Shown: in pieces, positions 41,235-50,134 of the stretch
How the letters are laid out: every line of letters begins with the position of its first letter
How positions within the stretch are numbered: the stretch's first letter is position 1
NCBI GenBank assembly: GCA_021832345.1
Contig: JAKBKY010000001.1
Coordinates: 458,385 to 522,384 of the forward strand
Direction: 5' to 3'
Source: a bacterium
GTDB taxonomy: Bacteria > Vulcanimicrobiota > Vulcanimicrobiia > Vulcanimicrobiales > Vulcanimicrobiaceae
Length of the DNA: 64,000 nt
Translations under genes and position numbers: made by a program
Notes under the pieces: model-generated
What the model was told of the DNA's origin: nothing
Seen by the model: only the letters and a program-made list of their open reading frames with translations
Databases searched by the model: none

Positions 41235-42499
41235 GAGTACGTGAACTCGTACGTTCCGATGCGGACGGTGTCGCCTTCGGCAACGCCGGAGGCGCGCAGT
41301 CTCTTCTCCACGCCCATCTTGGCAAGGGTGCGCTCGAAGCGCGCCAATGCTTCGTCGGAGTCAAAGTCCGTCATCGCCGCCAAGCGCTCGACGCGTTCGC
41401 CCGTTACGACGAAGGTGCCGTCGTCTGCGCGCTCGATGCGAAACGCGTCCTTCGGCTTGAGTTGGATAGGTGCCGATTCCGGCAGATCGAGCTCGGGAAG
41501 CGGCGCCGCCCGGATGGCGCGAGCGGTGGCATAGACCAGCTCCGATACGCCTTCGCCGGTTGCGCCGCTGATGCCCAAAACGCCCGCGCCGAAACGCTCG
41601 CGAATCTCGTCGAGCCGTTGCCGCGCATCGGGGAGATCGAGTTTATTGACGACGAGGAGCATCGGCTTGTCGAGCAGATGCCGGTTCCAGGCGAGCAGCT
41701 CCGCATCGATCATCGTCTTGTCGAGCAGGAGTTCGTCGAGCGGTTTCGCGCCGTCGAGCAGATGCACCAGGACGCGTGTGCGCTCGACGTGCCGCAAGAA
41801 ACGATCGCCCAAGCCCGCGCCGTCGTGCGCGCCTTCGATGAGCCCCGGAACGTCGACGGCAACGAACGACTCCTCTTCCGAAACGCGCACGACGCCCAGG
41901 TGTGGTTCGAGCGTCGTAAACGGATAGTCGGCGACTTTGGGTCGCGCCGCCGAGATGGCGGAGAGCAGCGTGGACTTGCCGGCGTTCGGGACGCCGACGA
42001 TGCCGCAGTCGGCCAGCAGCCGCAGTTCGAAGCGCAGGGTGACGTGCTCGCCGGGGGCACCCTTCTCGGCAAAGTGCGGCGCCTGTCGCGTGCTGGTTGC
42101 AAAGTGCTGGTTGCCGAGGCCGCCGCGGCCGCCCTTCGCGGCGATGACGTGAGCACCGGGATCTGCCAGATCGGCGAGCAGTCGCTCCCCGCCGTTCTCG
42201 GGTGTCACGAACACGAGCGTACCGACCGGGACGAAGATGGTGAGGTCGGTTCCGGCCTTCCCCGATTTGTTGGAGGTTCCGCCGGCTTTGCCGGACTCGC
42301 CTTCGAAGCGCCGCTTGTAGCGAAACTCGACGAGCGTCGAGAGTGCCGAGGTCGCTTCGATCGCGATGCTCGCGCCGTGACCGCCGTCGCCGCCGGCCGG
42401 GCCGCCTTTGGGCACGTACTTCTCGCGGCGCCAGCCGACCGTTCCGTCGCCGCCGTTGCCGGCCAAGAGTTCGATGGTGGCTTCGTCGATGAACTGCAC
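41231..42499 (-). CDS. obgE: GTPase Obg/CgtA
   Basis: A 422-residue Obg GTPase. The Gly-rich Obg fold is at the N-terminus (GGDGTVGWRREKYVPKGGPA), the G domain has GVPNAGKSTLLSAIS, DVPGLIEGAHDGAGLG and NKLD motifs, and a C-terminal OCT-like domain follows (FVVTGERVERLAAMTDFDSD). It participates in 50S assembly and stress control. A terminator separates it from the rpmA gene upstream on the same strand. Confidence 0.95.
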   Translation of the reverse strand: MQFIDEATIELLAGNGGDGTVGWRREKYVPKGGPAGGDGGHGASIAIEATSALSTLVEFRYKRRFEGESGKAGGTSNKSGKAGTDLTIFVPVGTLVFVTPENGGERLLADLADPGAHVIAAKGGRGGLGNQHFATSTRQAPHFAEKGAPGEHVTLRFELRLLADCGIVGVPNAGKSTLLSAISAARPKVADYPFTTLEPHLGVVRVSEEESFVAVDVPGLIEGAHDGAGLGDRFLRHVERTRVLVHLLDGAKPLDELLLDKTMIDAELLAWNRHLLDKPMLLVVNKLDLPDARQRLDEIRERFGAGVLGISGATGEGVSELVYATARAIRAAPLPELDLPESAPIQLKPKDAFRIERADDGTFVVTGERVERLAAMTDFDSDEALARFERTLAKMGVEKRLRASGVAEGDTVRIGTYEFTYS

Positions 42500-42516
42500 G
42501 CTGTTACGATTCCCCG

Positions 42517-42558
42517 AAAAAGGACGCGCAGGGGCGCCGATTCGGCACCCCTGCGCGT
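42517..42558 (-). terminator. Rho-independent terminator after rpmA
   Basis: Arms ACGCGCAGGGG (42524-42534) and CCCCTGCGCGT (42548-42558) pair perfectly over 11 bases, with further G-C pairing inside the loop. On the minus strand the stem is followed by CC and a run of five T, so it terminates transcription leaving rpmA, before obgE, which therefore needs its own promoter or read-through. Confidence 0.8.
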
Positions 42559-42588
42559 GGTGGTAGTCGCAACCGGCGTCGAGCGCGC

Positions 42589-42867
42589 TTACGCGGCCGA
42601 GACGACGTTCACGTGTTGGCGATTCCGGCTGGTGGAGAACGTAACCACGCCTTCGGACAGCGCGAAGAGCGTGTGGTCCCGGCCCATGCCGACATTGCGG
42701 CCGGGGTAGAAGTGGGTCCCGCGCTGGCGCACGATGATGTTGCCCGCGATGACGCGCTCGCCGCCGAACCGCTTCACGCCCAGGCGCTGAGCGTTGGAGT
42801 CGCGACCGTTGCGCGTGGAGCCGGCGCCCTTTTTGGACGCAAAGAGTTGAAGATCAAACCGGAACAT
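42589..42867 (-). CDS. rpmA: 50S ribosomal protein L27 with N-terminal propeptide
   Basis: A 92-residue L27: [33 protein letters not shown] and [10 protein letters not shown] are diagnostic. It begins [10 protein letters not shown] before SKKG, matching the extension of Firmicutes L27 that is removed by the Prp protease to expose the A/S-K-K end at the peptidyl-transferase centre. rplU (L21) and prp, usually adjacent, are not upstream here. Confidence 0.95.
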   Translation of the reverse strand: MFRFDLQLFASKKGAGSTRNGRDSNAQRLGVKRFGGERVIAGNIIVRQRGTHFYPGRNVGMGRDHTLFALSEGVVTFSTSRNRQHVNVVSAA

Positions 42868-42932
42868 AGCCGCTGGATGGTACCACGAGGCGGCCGGGCT
42901 GACAAGCGGTTTCCCAGGCAGGTCGCCGCGTC

Positions 42933-43928
42933 TCAGCCGCGTGAAACGCCTGAATCCTGAATCTCCAGCGTCGCCGTATCGGCGTCCAGCGTGGCCGGAA
43001 TGCCGAGCGGCAAGACCCATTGATCGTCGATGTGGCCGACCGGCACGCCGGCAACCGTAGGCCGCCCCCAATGGCCGAGCCGGTCGTCGATCACCCAGTC
43101 GGCGGACTCCGAGGGTCCGATCGGTTCGCAGTCGGTGCATGCGCCGAAGATCAGGCCGCTTGCCGCCCGCAGGTCCCCGGAGAGACCGAGCTGGGTCAGC
43201 ATCCGGTCGACACGGTAGGGTTGTTCGTCCACCTCTTCGAGCACCAGCAGCGAACCTGCCGCCGCCACGGCATAGGGTGTGCCCAGCAGTGAGGTCACGA
43301 GCGACAGATTGCCGCCGACCAGCGGGCCGTGCGCCTGACCGCCCGAGAGGCGGCGCGCGTACGGTGCGTGCAGCCGCCCGATCGGTTCGGGACTCATCAG
43401 GGCGCGCCGAAGGTAGTCGAGCTGGCGAGGAGTCCAATCGCTTCGCGCGGCGACCGGGCCGTGGAAGGTCACGAGATTGCATTCGCGCAGAACCGCGTTG
43501 AGCAACGCGGTGATATCGGAGAAGCCCAGGAGCACCTTCGGGTCGGCGCGCAGGCCGGCGTAATCGATGCTCTGTAAGATGCGCATCGAGCCGTACCCGC
43601 CGCGAAGCGCAAAGATGCCGCGGACATCGTGGTCGGCGATCATGGCGTTGAAGTCCTGGGCACGTTGGGCGTCATCACCCGCGAGATAGCCATCGCGATC
43701 GTCGGCATGGCTGCCGACGAACGTGCGTAGGCCTAGCGCATGGACCTGCGCGACGCCCTTGGCCAGCTCACCGGGGTCCAGCGGTGAAGCGGGGGAGACG
43801 AGCCCGATGAGGTCGCCGCGGCGCAGCATCGGCGGGCGGATCGGTGCGCTCGGTGCCCGGGTGGGCGTACATGCCATTGCGGCCGCTCCCACCCCCACGG
43901 TCGCTAGAAACTGCCCTCGGGTTCTCAT
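42933..43928 (-). CDS. LD-carboxypeptidase (peptidase S66), exported
   Basis: A 331-residue S66-family enzyme that trims the terminal D-alanine from murein tetrapeptides. Nucleophile region: [13 protein letters not shown]; later [41 protein letters not shown] with the catalytic Glu, and a C-terminal GHIDDQW with the catalytic His. The N-terminus [20 protein letters not shown] is a lipoprotein- or Tat-like signal, so the protein acts outside the cytoplasm, unlike E. coli LdcA. Confidence 0.88.
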   Translation of the reverse strand: MRTRGQFLATVGVGAAAMACTPTRAPSAPIRPPMLRRGDLIGLVSPASPLDPGELAKGVAQVHALGLRTFVGSHADDRDGYLAGDDAQRAQDFNAMIADHDVRGIFALRGGYGSMRILQSIDYAGLRADPKVLLGFSDITALLNAVLRECNLVTFHGPVAARSDWTPRQLDYLRRALMSPEPIGRLHAPYARRLSGGQAHGPLVGGNLSLVTSLLGTPYAVAAAGSLLVLEEVDEQPYRVDRMLTQLGLSGDLRAASGLIFGACTDCEPIGPSESADWVIDDRLGHWGRPTVAGVPVGHIDDQWVLPLGIPATLDADTATLEIQDSGVSRG

Positions 43929-43984
43929 CGCCGCCGACTTCGCTTTCGGGAGGTCGTGCGCCCGGTAAGCGAAGGTTTGCTCGG

Positions 43985-44473
43985 CTAGTGGATCTGTGAG
44001 GCGATGAAGATGCCGTCGCGCCAGAGGCCGGAGGCCGTGATGCGGCCGCCCTGCCGCAGATTGCGCGGACGCCCGTGGGCGAAGGCCTTGGTACCGTCGA
44101 TGGTATACCGGCGGCCGGCGTGTTCCAGGGTGATGCGGTTGCCGGTAATGCCTTGGATGATCCCGCTGATCGTCGGCAGGATGCCGGTGTTCGGCAGGGC
44201 GCCGGGGAGTATGCCGCTCGTGCGCTGGGTGCACCAGCCGCGCACGTGGCCGGCCGGATTCACGCACCCGTGCGGGCCTTGAGGGCCGCCGTGCGAGCCT
44301 TGAGAGGCGCCGTGCGAGCCTTGAGAGCCGCCGTGCGAGCCTTGAGAGTGGCCGTGCGAGCCTTGAGAGCGGCCGTGCGAGCCTTGAGAGGCGCCGTGCG
44401 AGCCGCCGGGGTTAGCCAGCGCTAGCGCCGGAAGAGCCGAGAGAACGAGGATGGCGAGGATGCGTCGAAACAT
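43985..44473 (-). CDS. Secreted Gly-Ser-His repeat protein
   Basis: A 162-residue exported protein: signal peptide RILAILVLSALPALALA, then a tract of 7-residue repeats (GSHGxSQ), then CVNPAGHVRGWC with two cysteines and a C-terminal beta-like domain (GNRITLEHAGRRYTIDGTKA, then LRQGGRITASGLWRDGIF) of DUF5666/OB-like appearance. The His-rich tract could bind metals; this is inference. ATG 44473 is chosen for the signal peptide. Confidence 0.6.
   Translation of the reverse strand: MFRRILAILVLSALPALALANPGGSHGASQGSHGRSQGSHGHSQGSHGGSQGSHGASQGSHGGPQGPHGCVNPAGHVRGWCTQRTSGILPGALPNTGILPTISGIIQGITGNRITLEHAGRRYTIDGTKAFAHGRPRNLRQGGRITASGLWRDGIFIASQIH
44270..44404. repeat. 21-bp tandem repeat encoding GSHG-x-SQ
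   Basis: Six 21-base units plus a partial seventh, core GTGCGAGCCTTGAGAG on the plus strand, run from 44270. They are nearly identical apart from the variable codon, so recent expansion or contraction by slippage is likely. Copy number may vary between strains or assemblies. Confidence 0.85.
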
Positions 44474-44607
44474 GGTGGTTGGTCCCTTCGTGGCCGCATC
44501 TGGGCGGCCGGTGGTGTCTCTACCTGAGGGAGAAACGTTCATTCTGAGGGGATAGTTCGGGCAAGCGAGAGGGTCCCAAGACAAGCTGCCGTACCATAGG
44601 GGTCGTT

Positions 44608-45852
44608 TTGGAGATACGACGGGTTGTCGTCACCGGCATGGGAGCCGTGACGCCGCTAGGAAACACATGCGACGAGTTCTGGCGCCGTTTGGTTGCCGGG
44701 GAATCGGGCGTTGGTCCCATTACCGCCTTCGATGCCGCCGATTTTACGACGCGTTTTGCCGCCGAGGTTAAGGACTTCAGCGGAGAGGAGTTGATCGGCC
44801 GCAAGGAAGCCAAGCGCATGGACCGCTTCGCTCAGTTTGCGTTTGTGGCCGCGCGCGAGGCGATCGAGGATGCCGACCTTCCTCAGGATCAGGCCTTCAA
44901 AGAGAACGTCGGCATCGTGATCGGCGCCGGAATCGGCGGGATCATCACCTTCTGGCTCAACTCGAATAAGGCCAATGCCGACGGCACCTGGGCGAAGGTC
45001 TCGCCGTTCTTCATTCCGATGCTGATGGCCAATGCCGCTCCGGCGCAGATCTCCATGGAGTACGGGTTTCGCGGCCCGTTCTTCTCGGTGGCCAGTGCTT
45101 GCGCCAGTGCCAACGATGCCATGATTACGGCCTACAACTACGTCGCGCGCGGTGACGTGACCGCGATGATCACCGGCGGTACCGAGGCCACGATCACACC
45201 CCTTGCGCTCGGCGGTTTCTGTTCGATGAAGGCGCTCTCGACGCGCAACGACGACCCGGCGCGTGCCAGTCGTCCCTTTGACAAGGAACGCGATGGCTTC
45301 GTGATCGGTGAGGGCAGCGGCATCTTCGTGTTGGAGGAGTACGAGCACGCCAAGGCGCGCGGCGCGCGCATCTACGCTGAAATGTATGGCTACGGCCAGT
45401 CTGCCGATGCGTACAATCTGGTAGCGCCGGATCCCGAGAGCCGCGGCGTGGAGCTCGCGCTGCGCCGCTCCTGCTCGTCGGCCGGCATCACGCCGAGCGA
45501 GATCGATTACATCAACGCGCATGGGACCTCGACGCCGCTTGGCGATACCGCGGAATCGCAGGCGATCGAACGCGTCTTCGGGGCGGATTCGCGCGTCGCG
45601 GTCAGCTCCACGAAGTCCATGCACGGCCACGCTCTCGGTGCTGCCGGCGGGATCGAAGGGATCGCGACGGTGCTCTCGGTCGCTCACGACATCATGCCGC
45701 CTACCATCAACTACGATGTGCCCGACCCGACCTGTACGCTCGACTACGTGCCCAACGTGGCGCGTCGCGCGCGGGTGAACATCGCGCTCTCCAACTCCTT
45801 TGGTTTCGGCGGTCACAATAGCGTGCTCGTGTTCGGGAAGCCGCGTCCGTAG
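44608..45852 (+). CDS. fabF: 3-oxoacyl-ACP synthase II
   Basis: A 414-residue condensing enzyme: RRVVVTGMGAVTPLGN, the active-site Cys in VASACASANDAM, catalytic His in NAHGTSTPLGD and in SSTKSMHGHALGAAGG, and NSFGFGGHNS at the end. It elongates fatty acids. TTG start. acpP, which usually precedes fabF, is missing here; fabF is followed directly by rnc and smc. Confidence 0.94.
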   Translation: MEIRRVVVTGMGAVTPLGNTCDEFWRRLVAGESGVGPITAFDAADFTTRFAAEVKDFSGEELIGRKEAKRMDRFAQFAFVAAREAIEDADLPQDQAFKENVGIVIGAGIGGIITFWLNSNKANADGTWAKVSPFFIPMLMANAAPAQISMEYGFRGPFFSVASACASANDAMITAYNYVARGDVTAMITGGTEATITPLALGGFCSMKALSTRNDDPARASRPFDKERDGFVIGEGSGIFVLEEYEHAKARGARIYAEMYGYGQSADAYNLVAPDPESRGVELALRRSCSSAGITPSEIDYINAHGTSTPLGDTAESQAIERVFGADSRVAVSSTKSMHGHALGAAGGIEGIATVLSVAHDIMPPTINYDVPDPTCTLDYVPNVARRARVNIALSNSFGFGGHNSVLVFGKPRP

Positions 45853-45863
45853 GACGCAATGCG

Positions 45864-46571
45864 ATGTCGGGTGAGGCGCGACGGCGTCGTGTGCGCGCAC
45901 TGGTACGATGCGCGGGTATCCGCGACGAGCTCGTCGAGCCGCTCGAGCGCGCCTTCGTGCATGAGAGCTTCGCAGCCGAGCACGGTGAGGCGTCTAACGA
46001 GCGGCTGGAGTTTCTCGGAGACTCGGTCCTTGAGTTCATCACGGCAAGCTGGCTCTATCACAGCTATCCGGACGAGGACGAAGGGATGCTGACGGCACGC
46101 AAGGCTCACATCGTCAACGATCCGCAACTTGCGCGGACCGCTCGGCGCCTGAAGTTCGACGAGGTGGTACAGCTAGGGATCGGCATGCGCCGGGCGGGCG
46201 GGGCGGAGAACGAATCGATTCTAGCCGACGCGTTGGAGGCATTTGTTGCGGCCCTCTATCTAGAGTACGGTCTTGAGGCGGCGCGATACTTCGTCGAAAA
46301 CGAGCATATCGCGACGCTTGACCATTCCACCGATGCGCTCTTTGATGCGAAGACGCGCTTGCAACATCGTGCGCAGCAGAACGCCGGAGCGACGCCGCTC
46401 TACCGCGACGAAAACTTAGGTACGCCGCAGATGCCGAAGTTTCGTTCGTCGGTATGGCTTGAGGATCGGCTGGTCGGCATCGGGGACGGTTCGTCCAAGA
46501 AGACTGCCCAGCAGGCCGCTGCGGCTGCCGCGCTCGCGGCGCTAGAAGAATCGGGCGGGAGCGCGACGTGA
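45864..46571 (+). CDS. rnc: Ribonuclease III
   Basis: A 235-residue dsRNA endonuclease: ERLEFLGDSVLEFI, the signature catalytic helix, ADALEAFVAALYLEYG with the second acidic cluster, and a C-terminal dsRBD (GIGDGSSKKTAQQAAAAAAL). It processes rRNA precursors and other structured RNAs. Its stop overlaps the GTG of smc (GTGA). Confidence 0.95.
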   Translation: MSGEARRRRVRALVRCAGIRDELVEPLERAFVHESFAAEHGEASNERLEFLGDSVLEFITASWLYHSYPDEDEGMLTARKAHIVNDPQLARTARRLKFDEVVQLGIGMRRAGGAENESILADALEAFVAALYLEYGLEAARYFVENEHIATLDHSTDALFDAKTRLQHRAQQNAGATPLYRDENLGTPQMPKFRSSVWLEDRLVGIGDGSSKKTAQQAAAAAALAALEESGGSAT

Positions 46572-49500
46572 AGCTCAAGCGTATCAAAGCGTTTGGATTC
46601 AAGACCTTCGCCGAACCGACGGTGCTCGAGTTTTCCGGCGGGATCACGGCGGTCGTCGGCCCCAACGGCTCGGGCAAATCGAATCTTGTGGATGCCATCC
46701 GCTGGGTACTCGGCGAGACCTCGAACAAGAGCCTGCGCTCCGGCAAACTCGAGGACGTCATCTTTGCAGGCAACGAGAAGCGCAAGCCGTTGGGTTTGGC
46801 GGAGGTCGCGCTCACCTTCGATAACGCGGATCGCTCCTTGCCGCTCGATTTCAAAGAAGTTGAGATTACGCGACGCGCCTACCGTGCCGGTGAGAGCGAG
46901 TACTTCATCAATCGCGCGCAGGTGCGCTTGCGCGACATCGTTGAGTTGCTGATGGGCTCGGGTCTCGGGCCCGGCTCTTACGCGATCGTCTCGCAAGGCC
47001 AGATCGATGCGATTCTCACGAGCAAACCCACTGATCGGCGTGCCCTCTTTGAGGAGACCGCCGGCATCAATCGCTTCCTGGCTCGCAAGCACGAATCATT
47101 GCGCCGGCTCGAACAGACCGAACAGAACGCCGTACGCGTCAGCGATGTTCTATCGGAGATGGAACGCCGGTTACCGGAACTCGACGGCCAGGTCCGCCGG
47201 GCCAAGCGCTATCGCAAAGTGAGTGCGCGAGTGCGCGATCTCGAAATTCTGGCGTTCTTGAGGGCGAGTGCCTCCCGGCGAGCCGAGCGCGACGCGTTGC
47301 GCGTGGAGTTGCAGCAGAACGAAGCGCATCGCGGTGACGCCGCGGCCCGGGTGGCGCTGCTCGGGGCGGCGCTTGCCGAGGCGCGCACGACGGCGTATCG
47401 AGCGGATCTCGAACTCGATGATCTGCGGGCTGCGGCGCAGAGTCGCCGAGCGGAGCTGGCCGGCGCGCAAGCCGAGTACGCTGCGACCTTGGCCCGGCGA
47501 GAAGCCCTCGAAGCCCAGGGGACCCAAACCTCGCAGGATGTGGCGCGTGTCGAAGCTGAGCGCGCGGCGCTTCGCGAGCAGATCGTTAACCTGCAAGCGC
47601 GTTTGGAACCGTTGCGTCAGGAGATCGAGCACGGTCGAGACGAAGAGCTGGCGGCCCAAACAGCTCTGGCACAGGCTCGCGCCCGGCTCGATGAGATCTT
47701 TACGCGGCTGCGTGAGGTTGAAGCGGCGGGAGCGCAGCATGCCGCGCGCAAGGCGGAACGACGCGTGCAGAGCGAAAACCTGCGAGCGGAAGCAGAACGC
47801 CTCGAAGGGGAGGCGCACGCAGCGCTTGAGCGCGCTTCGCATCTGGAGATCGCCGCCGGTGCCGCAGCCCACGAATACGCGCAGCGAGAGCAGCGCGTGG
47901 CGCAGCTCGCAGCATCGGCACTCGATGCCCGCGGGCGGGTGGAGGCGACAGAGCGGCAGGCCGCCGAGGCCGGCCAGGCCGCCGCCCACGCGGTGAGCGC
48001 GCATCGCGATTCCTTGGGTGATGTGAAGGCTGCCGAGTCGCGCCTGCATACGATCGAAGAGCTGGAAGCTTCGCTCGAAGGACACGTCCCCGGCACGCGT
48101 GCGGTCGTCGAAGCCTGGCAGCGGGGCGACTTGCACGGGATCGAAGGCGTCATCAGCAATCTTATTACGACCGACGAGCGATATGCCCGCGCGATGGATA
48201 TCGCTTTCGGCGCGCGACTGTCGAACATCGTGACGCGTAGTTCGGAGGATGCGCAGCGTGGAATCGATTACCTCAATGCGCGGGAGTTTGGGCGCGCGAC
48301 GTTCCTGCCGCTTGATACGTTGGGCGCGCGCGACGGCAAGACGCTCTCCGCCGAGTTGCGTGCTCTACCAGGCGTCATCGACTACGCTCCTGCTCTGATC
48401 CGCACGCAACCGCAGTATGCCGGTGTCATTCGCTTTCTCGTGGGCAACGTGTTGCTCGTCGACACCTTGCAGACCGGGATCTTCTTAACTCGCCAACGCG
48501 GCTTGCGCGACACCATCGTGACGCTATCCGGGGAGCAGATTACCGGTGGCGGGGCGATTACCGGCGGACGCTTTGCGCGCGAGCGGTCCATTCTCTCGCG
48601 ACGCGTTCAGGCGGAGTCTCTGCGCGAAGCGCTCACCGAGATGCGGGTTCGTTTGGACGAACTCGAAACGGCGGCGCGCCTGGCGGGAGAGCGAGCGCAG
48701 GCGACGCTCGCGCAACGGGATGCGGCCAAGGCCGCGTCGGGGAGCATCGACATCCAACTGGCGCAGGGGCGTGCCGAGATGTCTCGGCTTGAGAGCGAGG
48801 CGCAGCGGCTGGGTCGCGATCTTCTTGCGGCTCGCACGCAGCATCAAGAGCTCGTGTCGCAGGCGCAGGCCGCGCGCGTGCGAGAACACGAGCTTGAGAC
48901 CGATACCGGCGTGTCGGAGGCCGACGACCAAGAACGCCACCGCTTGGAGACGGAGCTGGCGCAGGCTCGCGAGGTCATCGCGCAGGCGCAGTCATTGCAG
49001 ACCGCCGTGTCGGCGCATGCCGGCCAAGCGCGCGAGACAGCCGCGGCGCTCGGCGCACAATGCGATGCCGCACACTCGCGCCTAGGGATCCTCGATCAAG
49101 ATTCGGTTCGTTCGCAGGACGCCCGCGAGGCGATGCTCGCCGAGATCGCGCAGTTGAGCGAGCGAACGCAAGCCTGTGCTGCGCTCGTCGAGCGGTTACG
49201 AACGGCGGTGGGCGACCTGGACGCCCAACTCGAGACGGCGCGACAGCATCGCGAGAGTTCGGTCGATCGTGTCAGTGCGCTTGAATCGGATTTTCGACTT
49301 GCAGAGAACGAAGAGCGGCAGACATCAGCCGGCGGCGAGCAACTACGCATGCGCTCGGCGCAAATCGATGCGGAGCTCGGCATGCTCTCTTCGCAGTTTG
49401 CACAGAACCCCGCAACCGATCAAGAGTGTCGCGACATTGAAGAACGCTATCGGGGCGAGCCGGACACCATAACCGAGGAGTTGGGGCGCCTCAGAGAAGA

Positions 49501-50134
49501 GCTCGCGCGGCTCCAAGCCAACGTCAATCTCAATGCGGAATCGGAACGTGAGGAGTTGGGGCAAAGAGAGACGTTTTTGCGCGAGCAACTCGAAGATTTA
49601 TCGAAAGCTCGGGAGACGCTCTTAGCGTCGATCAAGGAGATCGAAGGGCAGACGCAAGCCCAGTTCAACGAAACGTTCGATGCGGTTTCCGCGGCGTTTG
49701 TCGAAATGTTCACTCGACTCTTCCCGGGCGGAGAGGCCAAGATGTGGCAGACCAATCCCGAGAACCTCTCCGAGACCGGCATCGAGATTGCCGTCGCACC
49801 GCCTGGAAAGAAGGCCATGCCGCTTGCATCGCTCTCCGGGGGCGAACGCGCCATGACCGCTGCAGCCTTGATCTTCGGCTTGATCAAGATCAAGCCGTCC
49901 CCGTTCTATCTCTTAGATGAGGTAGATGCGGCGATGGACGACGCGAACGTCGAACGCTTCTCGCAGATGGTTCAGGAATTTTCGGAAAGCTCGCAGATGA
50001 TTGTGGTGACGCACAATCGCAAGACCATGGAGATGGCAGAACGCATGTATGGTGTGACGATGGGTGAAGCCGGAGTGAGTGCGATCGTCTCCGCCGAACT
50101 GGCTACGCGCGAGCCGGAGCCGGCTCTCGTCTGA
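46568..50134 (+). CDS. smc: Chromosome segregation SMC protein
   Basis: A 1,188-residue condensin ATPase. The N-terminal Walker A is GPNGSGKSNLVDAIRW, followed by long coiled coil, a hinge (HGIEGVISNLITTDERYARA, then ALRTL-type region with GGGAITGGRFA), a second coil, and a C-terminal ABC signature SLSGGERAMTAAAL with Walker B FYLLDEVDAAMDD. SMC, loaded by ParB at parS, compacts the chromosome. Overlaps rnc and purH. Confidence 0.96.
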   Translation: MKLKRIKAFGFKTFAEPTVLEFSGGITAVVGPNGSGKSNLVDAIRWVLGETSNKSLRSGKLEDVIFAGNEKRKPLGLAEVALTFDNADRSLPLDFKEVEITRRAYRAGESEYFINRAQVRLRDIVELLMGSGLGPGSYAIVSQGQIDAILTSKPTDRRALFEETAGINRFLARKHESLRRLEQTEQNAVRVSDVLSEMERRLPELDGQVRRAKRYRKVSARVRDLEILAFLRASASRRAERDALRVELQQNEAHRGDAAARVALLGAALAEARTTAYRADLELDDLRAAAQSRRAELAGAQAEYAATLARREALEAQGTQTSQDVARVEAERAALREQIVNLQARLEPLRQEIEHGRDEELAAQTALAQARARLDEIFTRLREVEAAGAQHAARKAERRVQSENLRAEAERLEGEAHAALERASHLEIAAGAAAHEYAQREQRVAQLAASALDARGRVEATERQAAEAGQAAAHAVSAHRDSLGDVKAAESRLHTIEELEASLEGHVPGTRAVVEAWQRGDLHGIEGVISNLITTDERYARAMDIAFGARLSNIVTRSSEDAQRGIDYLNAREFGRATFLPLDTLGARDGKTLSAELRALPGVIDYAPALIRTQPQYAGVIRFLVGNVLLVDTLQTGIFLTRQRGLRDTIVTLSGEQITGGGAITGGRFARERSILSRRVQAESLREALTEMRVRLDELETAARLAGERAQATLAQRDAAKAASGSIDIQLAQGRAEMSRLESEAQRLGRDLLAARTQHQELVSQAQAARVREHELETDTGVSEADDQERHRLETELAQAREVIAQAQSLQTAVSAHAGQARETAAALGAQCDAAHSRLGILDQDSVRSQDAREAMLAEIAQLSERTQACAALVERLRTAVGDLDAQLETARQHRESSVDRVSALESDFRLAENEERQTSAGGEQLRMRSAQIDAELGMLSSQFAQNPATDQECRDIEERYRGEPDTITEELGRLREELARLQANVNLNAESEREELGQRETFLREQLEDLSKARETLLASIKEIEGQTQAQFNETFDAVSAAFVEMFTRLFPGGEAKMWQTNPENLSETGIEIAVAPPGKKAMPLASLSGGERAMTAAALIFGLIKIKPSPFYLLDEVDAAMDDANVERFSQMVQEFSESSQMIVVTHNRKTMEMAERMYGVTMGEAGVSAIVSAELATREPEPALV

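Noticed and set aside
44270-44404. Possible CRISPR array because of regularly spaced repeats
   Set aside because: The 21-bp units are contiguous without unique spacers, are in frame and encode a protein repeat; no cas genes are near.
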